Below are positions 8,710 to 19,656 of a DNA stretch of 64,000 nt, piece by piece. How positions within the stretch are numbered: position 1 is the stretch's first letter; each line of letters starts with the position of its first letter. The stretch spans positions 372,001 through 436,000 of the forward strand of contig NZ_JACSPZ010000001.1 of assembly GCF_014836905.1 (NCBI RefSeq), given 5' to 3'. A program made the position numbers and the translations under genes. The notes below the pieces were generated by a model. The model saw nothing but the letters and a program-made list of their open reading frames with translations, was not told the origin of the DNA and did no database searches. This DNA is from Solibacillus faecavium (GTDB taxonomy: Bacteria; Bacillota; Bacilli; Bacillales_A; Planococcaceae).

Positions 8710-9858
8710 CTACTTTGTTTCGTGTGATCGTTCCTGTGCACGTAACTGGCCACAAGCAGCAGCAATATCCGCACCTTGCTCACGACGGATCGTTACGTTA
8801 ATACCTTGCTCTTTAAGCGTTTTTTCAAAGGCAAAAATCTTACTGCGTGACGTACGAATATAATCGCGCTCCGGCACGTAGTTAATAGGGATTAAGTTGA
8901 CATGGCATTTAATGTTTTTAATAAGCTTAGCAAGCTCTAACGCTACTTCTTCTGTATCATTTTCTCCGGACATTAGACCATATTCAAACGTGACACGGCG
9001 TCCAGATTTCTTCGTATAGTATTTTACCGCTTCCATCAGCTCTTCTAATTTATATGCTTTCGCAATCGGCATTAGTTTTTGGCGTGCTTCCTGATTTGGT
9101 GCGTGAAGTGATACAGCAAAGTTAATTTGCATGCCTTCATCAGCAAATTCATAAATTTTCGGTACGATACCAGAAGTTGAAACGGTAATATGACGTGCAC
9201 CGATATTTAGACCTTTGTCATCATTCATGATTTTCAGGAAGTTCATCATCGCATCATAGTTATCAAATGGCTCACCGATTCCCATAATTACGATTGATGA
9301 TACACGTTCATTTGTTTCATCTAATTGTTGCTGCACTTTTACAACTTGCTCAACAATTTCACCAGCCATTAAGTGACGTTTTAAACCGCCTAAAGTTGAG
9401 GCACAGAATGTACAGCCAATCCGGCAACCTACTTGAGTCGTAACACAGATTGAATTTCCGTAATCATGACGCATTAATACTGTTTCGATAGAATAACCAT
9501 CTTGCAATTGGAATAAAAACTTAATTGTACCGTCTTTTGATTCCTGTTTAATAATTGTTGAAAGCGTCGTTAAAGCAAACTCCGCCTCTAGCTTTTCACG
9601 TAATGCTTTCGGTAAGTTTGACATATCCTCAAATGTTTGGACACGCTTTTCATATAGCCATTCATAAATTTGCCCTGCACGGAAAGCTTTTTCCCCGTTT
9701 GTTGTTAACCATTCTTTCATTTCATCTAGACGCAATGAGTAGATTGAAGGTTTTAACTGAGGCTTTTCTTTTTTCACACGACGTACTGGCTTATCTGCTG
9801 TTTCTTCCACTAAATCCTGAATTCGTTCATCAAATTGTTTTAATTGTTCTTGCTCCAT
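8710..9858 (-). CDS. rlmN: Dual-specificity RNA methyltransferase RlmN
   Basis: A 382-residue radical-SAM enzyme that methylates C2 of A2503 in 23S rRNA and A37 in some tRNAs. The radical-SAM cluster cysteines are C145-x3-C149-x2-C152 (CRIGCTFC). The second methyl-carrying cysteine is in the [12 protein letters not shown] segment near the C-terminus. The N-terminus has an extra charged stretch of about 35 residues compared with B. subtilis. Its ribosome site is weak (GGAGC about 13 bases upstream, inside the rsmB end), which fits coupling to rsmB, whose stop is 3 bases upstream. Confidence 0.95.
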   Translation of the reverse strand: MEQEQLKQFDERIQDLVEETADKPVRRVKKEKPQLKPSIYSLRLDEMKEWLTTNGEKAFRAGQIYEWLYEKRVQTFEDMSNLPKALREKLEAEFALTTLSTIIKQESKDGTIKFLFQLQDGYSIETVLMRHDYGNSICVTTQVGCRIGCTFCASTLGGLKRHLMAGEIVEQVVKVQQQLDETNERVSSIVIMGIGEPFDNYDAMMNFLKIMNDDKGLNIGARHITVSTSGIVPKIYEFADEGMQINFAVSLHAPNQEARQKLMPIAKAYKLEELMEAVKYYTKKSGRRVTFEYGLMSGENDTEEVALELAKLIKNIKCHVNLIPINYVPERDYIRTSRSKIFAFEKTLKEQGINVTIRREQGADIAAACGQLRAQERSHETK

Positions 9859-9861
9859 TAG

Positions 9862-11229
9862 TTAATTGGACGCTCCTTTTTTTACGAATGCAGCAACGAA
9901 AAATCCGTCACTACCAATATCTTGAGGGAATACTTGCAGCATCCCATTTTGTTGTTTCGCTTTTAGTTGTTCTGGCAAATTTTCTATTGGCTCCAAATTC
10001 ATTTCAGGATGCTCATTTAGGAAGGCTTGTACCGTACCTTCATTTTCTCTGCGGTCAACTGTACACGTTGAGTATACTAATCGCCCGTTTTGCTTTAATA
10101 GCTGTACTGCATTATTTAAAATCGCAAGCTGGATTGTCTGCAGACTTTCCAAATCTTCTTCGCGCTTCGTATATTTAATATCCGGCTTACGTCTCATTAC
10201 ACCAAGTCCTGAGCAAGGGGCATCAACAAGTATTGCATCATAGCTTTCTTTTGTTAAAAAGCTGGCTGCCTTTCTTCCATCAAGCGGTGCCGTTTCAATA
10301 ATATTTAATCCTAAACGTGCAACATTCTCATCGATTAAATCTAATTTCTTCACATGAAGATCAGTCGCTAAAATTGAACCTTCATTTTTCATAACTTCTG
10401 CTAAATGCGTCGTTTTTCCGCCAGGTGCTGCACACATATCCAACACTTTCATACCCGGCTGTGGATTCAGTACTTTTGCCGGAAGCATTGAGCTTTCATC
10501 CTGAATCGTAATGAGGCCATTTCGGAAGGCTCCTGTTCGTGCTGCCTGACCGCTTTCCAGATGGATACATTCAGTCATAAATTCACTGCGTCGCGCTTTT
10601 ACACCTTCACGCTCAAGTGTTGTCAAAACTTGTTCAACAGTTGCTTTCGTCGTATTTACACGAACGGTTTGCAACGGTGCGATATTGTTTTCAAGAAGCA
10701 TTTCGCGTGTTTGTTCATAGCCATAGCTTTCAACCCAACGATTAACTAACCACTGCGGATGGCTCGTTTCCACGGCTAAACGTTCATTTGCATCCTTTAT
10801 TAAATCAGTTGAACGAACACCTTCACGTAAAATGGAACGTAATATTCCATTTACCATTGAGGCAATCCCTTTATGGCCACGACGTTTTGCAATTTCCACA
10901 GCTTCATTCACTGCAGCATGTGCCGGAATACGTGTTAGATAATGCATTTGGTACAGCGACATGCGGAGCAGCCAGCGAACCCAGATATCAACCTTGCCAT
11001 GAATAAAAGGTTCTAAATAATAATCAAGTGTCAGCTTATACTGCAAAGTTCCATATGTCAGCTCTGTCAACAGGCCACGATCTTTTGCTTCTATTTTATA
11101 TTTTTCAATCGTTTGGTGTAATAATAAATTACTGTAGGCCTGACTTTTATCGACCGTTAATAAAATCGTTAACGCCGCATCCCGCACATTGCCATCCCAA
11201 ATTACTTGCTTTTTATTATTTTTACTCAT
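9862..11229 (-). CDS. rsmB: 16S rRNA m5C967 methyltransferase RsmB (Sun)
   Basis: A 455-residue enzyme with an N-terminal NusB-like RNA-binding domain (about 1-140) and a C-terminal Rossmann methyltransferase domain. AdoMet-binding DMCAAPGGKTTHLAE is followed by the two family cysteines in DAPCSGLGVMRRKPD and STCTVDRREN. Its start overlaps the fmt stop by four bases (ATGA), so it is coupled to fmt. The def-fmt-rsmB-rlmN order is conserved in Bacillota. Confidence 0.96.
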   Translation of the reverse strand: MSKNNKKQVIWDGNVRDAALTILLTVDKSQAYSNLLLHQTIEKYKIEAKDRGLLTELTYGTLQYKLTLDYYLEPFIHGKVDIWVRWLLRMSLYQMHYLTRIPAHAAVNEAVEIAKRRGHKGIASMVNGILRSILREGVRSTDLIKDANERLAVETSHPQWLVNRWVESYGYEQTREMLLENNIAPLQTVRVNTTKATVEQVLTTLEREGVKARRSEFMTECIHLESGQAARTGAFRNGLITIQDESSMLPAKVLNPQPGMKVLDMCAAPGGKTTHLAEVMKNEGSILATDLHVKKLDLIDENVARLGLNIIETAPLDGRKAASFLTKESYDAILVDAPCSGLGVMRRKPDIKYTKREEDLESLQTIQLAILNNAVQLLKQNGRLVYSTCTVDRRENEGTVQAFLNEHPEMNLEPIENLPEQLKAKQQNGMLQVFPQDIGSDGFFVAAFVKKGASN

Positions 11230-12167
11230 TCAAAACGGTCCCCAATCTGTAATTTCGAGCCCGTTCCACGTAGAAATTCTTCTGCGGTCATACGTTTTTT
11301 CCCGGCTGGCTGGACATCATAAAGCGCCAATGTATTTCCATCACCTGTCGCAACTTCAAAGTGATCTTTTGCTATTTTCACTACTTCTCCCGGTGTCGCA
11401 TTCGTTGTAGTATCCCCAACTTTTGCCCACCAAACTTTAAAATTAGCACCTTCAAAAGTTGTATATGCTACTGGCCATGGATGTAGTCCGCGCACTTGAT
11501 TATACAATGCACGTGCATCATTATTCCAATCAATCAACTCCTGCTCACGGCTAATATTGCGTGCATATGTCACAAGCGTTTCATCCTGTACGATGCGTGC
11601 ATTCGTACCATTTATAATCGAAGGCATTGTTTCTTTTAATAATTGACGGCCGACCATACTTAGCTTTTCAAACATGCTACCTGTATGATCCGTATCTTCA
11701 ATTGCGATTTCGCTTTGGGAAATGATATCCCCTGCATCAAGCTTTTCCGCCATATACATAATTGTTACACCTGTTTTTGACTGACCATCGATAATCGATT
11801 GGTGAATTGGTGCCCCACCTCGATATAAAGGTAAAAGAGAGGCATGTACATTAATGCAGCCTAGTCGTGGAGCTTCAAGAAGTTCTTTCGGTAAAATTTG
11901 ACCGAATGCAGCTGTTACGACTAAATCCGGGTTTAATGCTAAAATTTCTTCAAGCTCCTTCGAACCGCGCAACTTTTCAGGTTGAATTATTGGTAAGCCT
12001 AATGCGAGTGCTTCTTCTTTTACAGGTGGTGGCGTCAATACCTTTTTACGTCCTACAGGTCTGTCCGGTTGAGTAACAACAGCTAGAACCTCATAGCCTT
12101 CTTCATGAAGCATACGCAAAATTGGCGCTGAAAAGGCAGGCGTTCCCATAAATACGATTTTTGTCAT
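11226..12167 (-). CDS. fmt: Methionyl-tRNA formyltransferase
   Basis: A 313-residue enzyme that formylates initiator Met-tRNA using 10-formyl-THF. It has the N-terminal KIVFMGTPAFSAP and the catalytic-site segments NVHASLLPLYRGGAPIH and EKLDAGDII. The C-terminal OB-like tRNA-binding domain is complete. GAGGAGGAATAATCG precedes the ATG. It follows the deformylase gene by 3 bases, so the enzymes that add and remove the formyl group are co-transcribed. Confidence 0.97.
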   Translation of the reverse strand: MTKIVFMGTPAFSAPILRMLHEEGYEVLAVVTQPDRPVGRKKVLTPPPVKEEALALGLPIIQPEKLRGSKELEEILALNPDLVVTAAFGQILPKELLEAPRLGCINVHASLLPLYRGGAPIHQSIIDGQSKTGVTIMYMAEKLDAGDIISQSEIAIEDTDHTGSMFEKLSMVGRQLLKETMPSIINGTNARIVQDETLVTYARNISREQELIDWNNDARALYNQVRGLHPWPVAYTTFEGANFKVWWAKVGDTTTNATPGEVVKIAKDHFEVATGDGNTLALYDVQPAGKKRMTAEEFLRGTGSKLQIGDRFE

Positions 12168-12170
12168 CGA

Positions 12171-12662
12171 TTATTCCTCCTCAACATCCGCGTACAGCTC
12201 TTCTATTTCTTCCTCTGTCAATACCCGCGTCATTTTGGAATCAAATAATACACCATCTAAATGATCAATTTCATGCAATATACAGCGTGCTTCAAAATCT
12301 TCCGCTTCAAGCTCATATACACGGCCTTCACGATCAGATGCTTCAATTTTTACGTAAGTAGGTCGCTTTACCATACCAAAAAGGTCAGGGAAGCTTAAGC
12401 AGCCTTCCACATCTTCCGCTTCGCCGCGCGTTTCAAGTACAATCGGATTAATCATTTCAAGAATATCTTCACCTAATTCTACAATCGCTACACGCAGGCT
12501 AACGTTAATTTGAGGTGCCGCAATACCTACACCATCATTTTCGACCATTGTGTCATATAAATCATCCAGAAGCTGAATTGTACTTTCATCAATCACTTCT
12601 ACTTCTTTTGTTACTTGCGATAATACATTTGCCGGGTTTTTTACTACTTCTTTAATAGCCAT
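12171..12662 (-). CDS. def: Peptide deformylase
   Basis: A 163-residue metalloenzyme that removes the formyl group from nascent proteins. All three family motifs are intact: GVGIAAPQ, EGCLSFP (metal Cys) and HEIDH (two metal His and the catalytic Glu). The short length and these motifs fit a type 1 (DefA-like) enzyme. It lies between priA and fmt, as in B. subtilis defA. Confidence 0.96.
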   Translation of the reverse strand: MAIKEVVKNPANVLSQVTKEVEVIDESTIQLLDDLYDTMVENDGVGIAAPQINVSLRVAIVELGEDILEMINPIVLETRGEAEDVEGCLSFPDLFGMVKRPTYVKIEASDREGRVYELEAEDFEARCILHEIDHLDGVLFDSKMTRVLTEEEIEELYADVEEE

Positions 12663-12686
12663 TTCTACTACCTCTTTCTATATGCA

Positions 12687-15095
12687 TTAGATCATTGTTG
12701 GATCTAAATCAACTGTCAACACAATGCCTTTTTTTATCCATTCCGAACGATACATCTTAATAAGCTGTAAAAGGACTGGTATTAATTGAGGCTCTACTTT
12801 ATATTTTATCAAACATTGATAGCGATATCTATTTTGGAGCCGGGCAATACTAGCAGTCGTTGGCCCAATCACCGAAACATTAAATGATAAATTCTCTCGC
12901 AAATATTCCGCTACACGTCCTGCATATTCTGCAGCAAGCATCACATCTTCGTGAGAAACTTGAACAAGCGCAATATAATAATACGGTGGATATCCCGCTA
13001 TATGTCTAGCATGCATTTCCCGTTCGTAAAACGGTGGATAATCCTGATCTTTCGATAACTGGATCGCATAATGATCGGGCGTATACGTCTGTACAAATAC
13101 TTCACCTAATTTTTCATGGCGCCCTGCTCGTCCACTTACTTGCGTCATCAGCTGGAACGTCTTTTCTGCCGCCCGGTAATCCGGTAAATGGAGCGAAGTA
13201 TCGGCACTTAAAACCCCGACTAACGTAATATTCGGGAAATCAAGACCTTTCGCAATCATTTGTGTACCGAGCAGAATGTCTGCTTCACCACGCCCAAAAG
13301 CATCGAGCATTTTTTCATGTGCCCCTTTTTGCTTTGTCGTGTCTACGTCCATTCGAAGTACACGTGCTTCGGGAAATAATTTATAAATCTCCTCTTCTAC
13401 CTTCTGTGTTCCGGTTCCAAAATAACGAATGTTTTCACTTTGGCATTCAGGACAAGTTTCCGGAATGTATTCATCATGACCGCAATAATGGCATTTCAGC
13501 TTTTCCTGATAACGATGATACGTTAACGAAATATCACAGTTTGGGCATTGTACCGTCGTTCCGCAATCACGACATATAACAAAGGAAGAGTATCCTCTGC
13601 GATTTAAAAAAAGCACGGTTTGCTCTTTTTTATTCAGTCGATCCTGCAATGCCTCCATTAATGGCTCAGAAAACATTGAACGATTTCCCGCCTGGAGTTG
13701 TTCACGCATGTCTACAATATGAACTGTAGGCAATGCTTGGTTTTTCGCACGATGGGCCAATGTAAGCAATGTATAAACACCTTTTTTCGCCCGCGCAAAA
13801 GATTCCAAAGCAGGCGTCGCACTACCTAAAATTACCGGGCAGTTATAATATTTTCCGCGCCAAATTGCTACATCTCTGGCATGATAACGTGGTGAATCTT
13901 CCTGCTTATATGTGGACTCATGCTCTTCATCCAAAATAATTAACCCTAAATTTTTAAAAGGGGCGAAAATAGCTGAACGAGCTCCAACGACAACTTTCAC
14001 TTTCCCTTGTTGTACTTTTCGCCATTCATCATATTTTTCACCAACAGATAATCCACTATGCATTACAGCAACTTCATCGCCGAAACGTGACTTGAAACGC
14101 TCTGTCATTTGAGGTGTCAATGAAATCTCAGGTACTAATACGATGGATTCTTTTCCGTCCGCAATAGTACGTTGAATCGCCTGCAAGTAAACTTCTGTTT
14201 TACCGCTCCCTGTAATACCGTGCAGTAGAAACGTTTCCTGACGCTGATCATCTATTGCAGCAATAATTTTTGTCAGTGCATGATCCTGTTCATCTGTTAG
14301 CTGTAGAAATTCTGTTTTCTCAACATTTTTTGTGAAAGGATCACGGTATACTTCCTCTTGAATATACGCTGCAGCACCTTTATCAATGACACTATTCAAT
14401 ACACTATTTGTAATATGCACAGCTTCGCAAATATCATCAGGCAATAAGATTTCTCCCGCATGCTGCATCAGCCATTCGACTAACGCTACTTGCTTCGGTG
14501 CACGTTTCCCCATTTGCTGCAGTACATTTTCTAATTGCTCCTGAGAATGTATTTGGACTTTCCGTACTTGCTTAACTTGCCCTTTTTGTTTCACTTCATT
14601 GTCGATAATTATAAGACCATCTTTTACTGCACGCTTTATCGGTTTTAATAAGTTCGCTTTTTCAAACTGAGACAAATTCACTTTCGCTGTTTTCTCATAG
14701 TATGGCTGAAGTGTTGTAGGTAAATGTGAAACTTCCCCATTTAAAACCGCATACTTTTCATACTTCACCCGCAAAGCACCTGGCAGCATTACTTGTAATG
14801 CATCAATTTCATAGCAAATTGTTTGGTGCTTTAGCCATTTTGCCAAATTAAGCATTTCCTCTGTTAAAATCGATTCTATATCAAGTATTTCGGTAATCGG
14901 CTTCACTTTTTCTACTGGTACTTCAGACTCGGACGTAATACCTACGACAAAACCGAGTACATTCCGTGGCCCAAATGGTACTTTCACTCGACAACCTAAA
15001 TCGATTAATTCTTCCCAATCTTCCGGTATTAAATAATCAAACGGACGGTCCACCGGATAAGCTGAAACATCTACGATTACTTGTGCAAATCTCAT
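12687..15095 (-). CDS. priA: Primosomal protein N' (replication restart helicase PriA)
   Basis: An 802-residue superfamily 2 3'-5' DNA helicase that reloads replisomes at stalled forks. The N-terminal 3'-DNA-binding domain is followed by Walker A (GITGSGKTEVY, near residue 295), the DEEH box, and a split zinc-binding insert of eight cysteines (CRDCGTTVQCPNC to CPEC). The helicase C-terminal motifs follow. Its start overlaps the coaC stop by four bases (ATGA). No part of the domain set is missing. Confidence 0.97.
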   Translation of the reverse strand: MRFAQVIVDVSAYPVDRPFDYLIPEDWEELIDLGCRVKVPFGPRNVLGFVVGITSESEVPVEKVKPITEILDIESILTEEMLNLAKWLKHQTICYEIDALQVMLPGALRVKYEKYAVLNGEVSHLPTTLQPYYEKTAKVNLSQFEKANLLKPIKRAVKDGLIIIDNEVKQKGQVKQVRKVQIHSQEQLENVLQQMGKRAPKQVALVEWLMQHAGEILLPDDICEAVHITNSVLNSVIDKGAAAYIQEEVYRDPFTKNVEKTEFLQLTDEQDHALTKIIAAIDDQRQETFLLHGITGSGKTEVYLQAIQRTIADGKESIVLVPEISLTPQMTERFKSRFGDEVAVMHSGLSVGEKYDEWRKVQQGKVKVVVGARSAIFAPFKNLGLIILDEEHESTYKQEDSPRYHARDVAIWRGKYYNCPVILGSATPALESFARAKKGVYTLLTLAHRAKNQALPTVHIVDMREQLQAGNRSMFSEPLMEALQDRLNKKEQTVLFLNRRGYSSFVICRDCGTTVQCPNCDISLTYHRYQEKLKCHYCGHDEYIPETCPECQSENIRYFGTGTQKVEEEIYKLFPEARVLRMDVDTTKQKGAHEKMLDAFGRGEADILLGTQMIAKGLDFPNITLVGVLSADTSLHLPDYRAAEKTFQLMTQVSGRAGRHEKLGEVFVQTYTPDHYAIQLSKDQDYPPFYEREMHARHIAGYPPYYYIALVQVSHEDVMLAAEYAGRVAEYLRENLSFNVSVIGPTTASIARLQNRYRYQCLIKYKVEPQLIPVLLQLIKMYRSEWIKKGIVLTVDLDPTMI

Positions 15096-15658
15096 TGTCC
15101 ATCGCTTCCTAATTGATGATGGAAATAATTCACTACAAGTTCAGTAATTTTCTCCGGCTCTTCTAATCGGCCTTTTCCAACATACCCACATGCTAAAAAC
15201 CCTTCAGACGGTTCGATAAAACGAATGCCATCTTCATGTAGCTGGTTGATATTGCGTAGAACTGCCGGATGCTCGTACATATGCACATTCATCGCCGGTG
15301 CTACCCAAACCGGAGCAGTAGCCGCCAAAAGTGTTGTCGTCAGCATATCATCAGCCATTCCGTGCGCCATTTTCGCAATAACATTTGCAGTTGCTGGTGC
15401 CACGATGATTAAATCAGCCCAATCAGCTAAATCGATATGGGCAATGACATTTGAATCTTTTTCATCAAAAGTATCGTAAAACACATCATTTTTTGACATC
15501 ACTTGAAAACTTAAAGGTGTCACAAACTTTTGTGCTGATGCTGTCATCAATACTTTTACATTAAACCCTGCCTGTGACAGCTTACTTACTAACGCCACAG
15601 CTTTATAAACGGCTATTCCACCGGAAACACACAATAATACATTGTTTTTCTTCATCAC
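15092..15658 (-). CDS. coaC: Phosphopantothenoylcysteine decarboxylase, CoaC domain only
   Basis: A 188-residue flavin-dependent HFCD-family decarboxylase for the third step from pantothenate to CoA. Key residues of the CoaC half of Dfp are present: His74 in NVIAHIDLADWADL, Asn124 in PAMNVHM, and Cys157 in GFLACGYVGKGR. B. subtilis and most Bacillales have a fused CoaBC of about 400 residues at this place. Here the reading frame stops after the CoaC domain and priA begins in the same four bases, so no CoaB remnant fits. CoaB (phosphopantothenoylcysteine synthetase) must be encoded elsewhere, as in streptococci, or replaced. The clean ATGA overlap argues against a recent frameshift. Confidence 0.9.
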   Translation of the reverse strand: MMKKNNVLLCVSGGIAVYKAVALVSKLSQAGFNVKVLMTASAQKFVTPLSFQVMSKNDVFYDTFDEKDSNVIAHIDLADWADLIIVAPATANVIAKMAHGMADDMLTTTLLAATAPVWVAPAMNVHMYEHPAVLRNINQLHEDGIRFIEPSEGFLACGYVGKGRLEEPEKITELVVNYFHHQLGSDGQ

Positions 15659-15680
15659 TTTAACCGTCCTTTCAAAGGAT

Positions 15681-15711
15681 AAGCTCCCAAAGAAAGATTC
15701 TTAGGGAGCTT
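15681..15711 (-). other. Hairpin between rpoZ and coaC
   Basis: AAGCTCCC pairs with GGGAGCTT across a 15-base loop. There is no clear T-run after it on the minus strand, so it may be a weak terminator, an RNA processing site or a pause site rather than a full terminator. Confidence 0.4.
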
Positions 15712-15743
15712 CTACTCAAAGATTATTCGATTATGCGCAAAAA

Positions 15744-15968
15744 CTAAATTTCGTCTTCATAAACAGTAGAAGCATCTTGCTGAACTTTACGTAGCTTACC
15801 AGCAGCTACCTCTTCTAATGCTTTTCCTACTGGTTTATAAGAAACGTATGAGCTTAAATGCTCGCCGCCCTCTTCTTGCATTTGGCGTGCGCGTTTTGAT
15901 GCTAAGCTCACTAAAGAATACTTTGAATCGATTTGTTTTTTTAACTTATCCACTGATGGGTATAACAT
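15744..15968 (-). CDS. rpoZ: RNA polymerase omega subunit
   Basis: A 74-residue omega subunit that stabilises the beta' subunit of RNA polymerase. The conserved core SKYSLVSLASKRARQM and the following KPVGKALEEVAAGK are present. It is 4 bases downstream of gmk, the usual partner in Bacillota and Proteobacteria. Confidence 0.95.
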   Translation of the reverse strand: MLYPSVDKLKKQIDSKYSLVSLASKRARQMQEEGGEHLSSYVSYKPVGKALEEVAAGKLRKVQQDASTVYEDEI

Positions 15969-15972
15969 GGTT

Positions 15973-17482
<1,510 letters not shown>

Positions 17483-17515
17483 GGTTCGTCACATCCTTCT
17501 TTACATATTGTTTCA

Positions 17516-17524
17516 ATTATAGCA
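17516..17524 (-). promoter_or_regulatory. Extended -10 promoter for the yicC operon
   Basis: The minus strand reads TGCTATAAT, a perfect sigma-A -10 with the TGn extension, about 33 bases upstream of the yicC start codon. No good -35 lies 16-18 bases further up, which is common for extended -10 promoters. Confidence 0.6.
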
Positions 17525-17671
17525 TATGTTCTACATATATTGCTTTAACGTTTATTGTATAGAAACATATTTTATCATAGTTAAGTTGTAATAAAATAGT
17601 TTTTATCTTTTTAATAAATGTTTAATTATCATTATGGTAGATCTGATCAACTACAGAATTGAGCTAAATAA

Positions 17672-17680
17672 TGGTATGAT
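17672..17680 (+). promoter_or_regulatory. Extended -10 promoter for rqcH
   Basis: TGGTATGAT (TGn plus TATGAT) lies about 40 bases before the rqcH ATG. The -35 region is poor. It is divergent from the yicC promoter, and the two share a 239-base AT-rich spacer with no other feature seen. Confidence 0.4.
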
Positions 17681-17721
17681 AAAACAATCAAGTAGACTTA
17701 TTTAATGAAAGAGGCATAAAG

Positions 17722-19404
17722 ATGGCATTTGACGGACTATTTACTCGTTCGATGAGTAAGGAATTACAAAACTTAACATCTGGACGAATTACAAAAATTT
17801 ATCAGCCGAATGCACTTGAAGTCGTATTACAAATCCGTGCAGCCGGTCAAAACGTGAAGTTATTATTTTCTATCCATCCTTCATACTCACGTATTCACTT
17901 AACAAATCAATCTATTGAAAATCCAGCAGACCCTCCTATGTTTTGCATGCTTTTAAGGAAACATCTAGAAGGAGGATTTATTCAGTCTGTTGTTCAAGAT
18001 GGTTTTGAACGAGTAATTACATTGGAAATTGATAGTAAAAATGAAATAGGCGATGCTGTAAAGCGAAAACTCATTATCGAAATTATGGGACGCCACAGTA
18101 ACTTATTATTAATCGATTCAAAAAAAGATACAATTATAGATAGTTTAAAGCATTTACCTCCATCGATGAACAGCTTCCGAACTGTTTTGCCTGGTCAGCA
18201 GTATATTGCGCCACCAAAACAGCAAAAGGTTGCGCTTACTAGTTTATCAGATGAGGAAATTAAGCAATTCTTTTCTAAAGAAGTAACGACGAAGGAAATA
18301 ATTGAGCATTTTGCAGGCTTTTCTCCTCTCCATGCTACCGAATTATTACATCGTTTATCCACAACTGATGCTGTTACGGCATGCCGACAGCTAATGAATG
18401 AAATTGCAACGAGCGCACAGCCAACTTATGTAGAGCAAGACGGTAAAATTTATTTTTCTCCTACAAGCTTGACACATTTATCAGGCGTTTCAACAACTTA
18501 TGAAACGCTTGGTGAATTATTGGACCGAGTATTCTTTGCTCGCGCTAAACGAGACCGCGTGAAGCAGCAAGCCGGTGATTTGGAACGCTGGTTGCAAAAT
18601 GAATTAAACAAATTAAAGCTCAAACAGAAAAAGCTTCAAAAAGATTATGAACGCGCACAAAATTTGGAGCAGTTCCAACTATACGGAGAATTATTAATGG
18701 CAAACCTTTATAATTTTTCAAAAGGTGCCGAGTTTGTAGATGTAGAGAACTACTATAGTGAACAGGCAGAAAAGGTAAGAATTCCAGTCAGCCCAAGGAA
18801 ATCACCGATTGAAAATGCGCAAAGTTACTATACGAAATACAATAAGGCTAAAACAGCTTTAATCATGATTGAAGAACAGAAGAAGAAAGCTGCAGATGAT
18901 ATTGATTATTTAGAAATGCTTACTCAACAAGTGCAACAGGCGTCACCTGCTGATATAGAGGAAATTCGTGAAGAACTTGCTGAACAAGGTTTACTTCGTA
19001 TTCGACAAGCGAAACGCAAAAAGAAACCGACAAAACCCGATCCTGAAAAGTTTACTTCTTCAACAGGGGTTCCGATTTCTGTCGGTAAAAATAATAAGCA
19101 AAACGATTATTTAACATTCAAAATTGGAAAGCGCAATGAAATTTGGTTGCACACGAAAGATATTCCAGGCTCACACGTTGTCATTCATTCTGAAAATCCG
19201 GATGAAACGACACTGAAGGAAGCCGCAATGTTATGTGCATATTTTTCAAAAGCACGTGATTCTTCTTCGGTTCCTGTCGATTATACGGAAATCCGCCATG
19301 TAAAAAAACCGAATGGAGCTAAACCTGGATTTGTCATTTACTTTGAACAAAAAACAATTTATGTGACTCCTGATGAAGCAATCGTTATGCAGTTGAAAAA
19401 ATAG
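17722..19404 (+). CDS. rqcH: Ribosome quality control factor RqcH (NFACT/FbpA family)
   Basis: A 560-residue NFACT protein that binds obstructed 50S subunits and adds C-terminal alanine tails. NFACT-N spans about residues 1-200 (HPSYSRIHLT, PPMFCMLLRKHLEGGF, EIMGRHSNLLLID), then a middle region, a coiled-coil M domain near 280-400, and a C-terminal NFACT-R domain (FKIGKRNEIWLHTKDIPGSHVVI). It was formerly annotated as fibronectin-binding protein FbpA. At the position of the B. subtilis Asp97-Arg98 pair needed for alanine tailing it has Glu96-Arg97 (DGFERVITLEI), a conservative change. AAAGAGG precedes the ATG. YlmH (RqcP2), another factor linked to this pathway, is also in the window. Confidence 0.94.
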   Translation: MAFDGLFTRSMSKELQNLTSGRITKIYQPNALEVVLQIRAAGQNVKLLFSIHPSYSRIHLTNQSIENPADPPMFCMLLRKHLEGGFIQSVVQDGFERVITLEIDSKNEIGDAVKRKLIIEIMGRHSNLLLIDSKKDTIIDSLKHLPPSMNSFRTVLPGQQYIAPPKQQKVALTSLSDEEIKQFFSKEVTTKEIIEHFAGFSPLHATELLHRLSTTDAVTACRQLMNEIATSAQPTYVEQDGKIYFSPTSLTHLSGVSTTYETLGELLDRVFFARAKRDRVKQQAGDLERWLQNELNKLKLKQKKLQKDYERAQNLEQFQLYGELLMANLYNFSKGAEFVDVENYYSEQAEKVRIPVSPRKSPIENAQSYYTKYNKAKTALIMIEEQKKKAADDIDYLEMLTQQVQQASPADIEEIREELAEQGLLRIRQAKRKKKPTKPDPEKFTSSTGVPISVGKNNKQNDYLTFKIGKRNEIWLHTKDIPGSHVVIHSENPDETTLKEAAMLCAYFSKARDSSSVPVDYTEIRHVKKPNGAKPGFVIYFEQKTIYVTPDEAIVMQLKK

Positions 19405-19488
19405 CTATAACTGGTGAAACTCTGGCTCGATTTGAAAAATAAGCGGACGTTTTACCGCGATTTACGAAACACTCTAGTTTTAGGGATA

Positions 19489-19629
19489 AATAAAGGGAAT
19501 TTTTCCGTTTATTCGTTGAAAATTGGCCTATTTTCATATTTTTTAAATAGATAAACGGAATTTCTCCGTTTATTTTAACTCATTTTTAGATTCCTTTTTA
19601 AATAGACGGAATTACTCCGTCTATTTTTT
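19489..19629. repeat. Tandem array of three related hairpins
   Basis: Three short palindromes with similar arms follow rqcH. The first pairs AATAAAGGGAA with TTCCGTTTATT (one mismatch, 19489-19513). The second pairs ATAAACGGA with TCCGTTTAT (19551-19573). The third pairs AATAGACGGA with TCCGTCTATT (19601-19625) and ends in a T-run. Loops are about five bases and centres are 61 and 51 bases apart. The second and third share a TTTTTAAATAG lead-in. The third could terminate rqcH; the first two look like copies of the same small repeat. A weaker GCGG/CCGC hairpin lies just before the array near 19442. Confidence 0.75.
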
Positions 19630-19656
19630 ATGAAATTATAGGAATCCTTCTGAAAT

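Noticed and set aside
9555-10178. 207-codon plus-strand frame opposite rlmN and rsmB
   Set aside because: It spans the junction of two well-supported minus-strand genes and has no ribosome site or recognisable domain.
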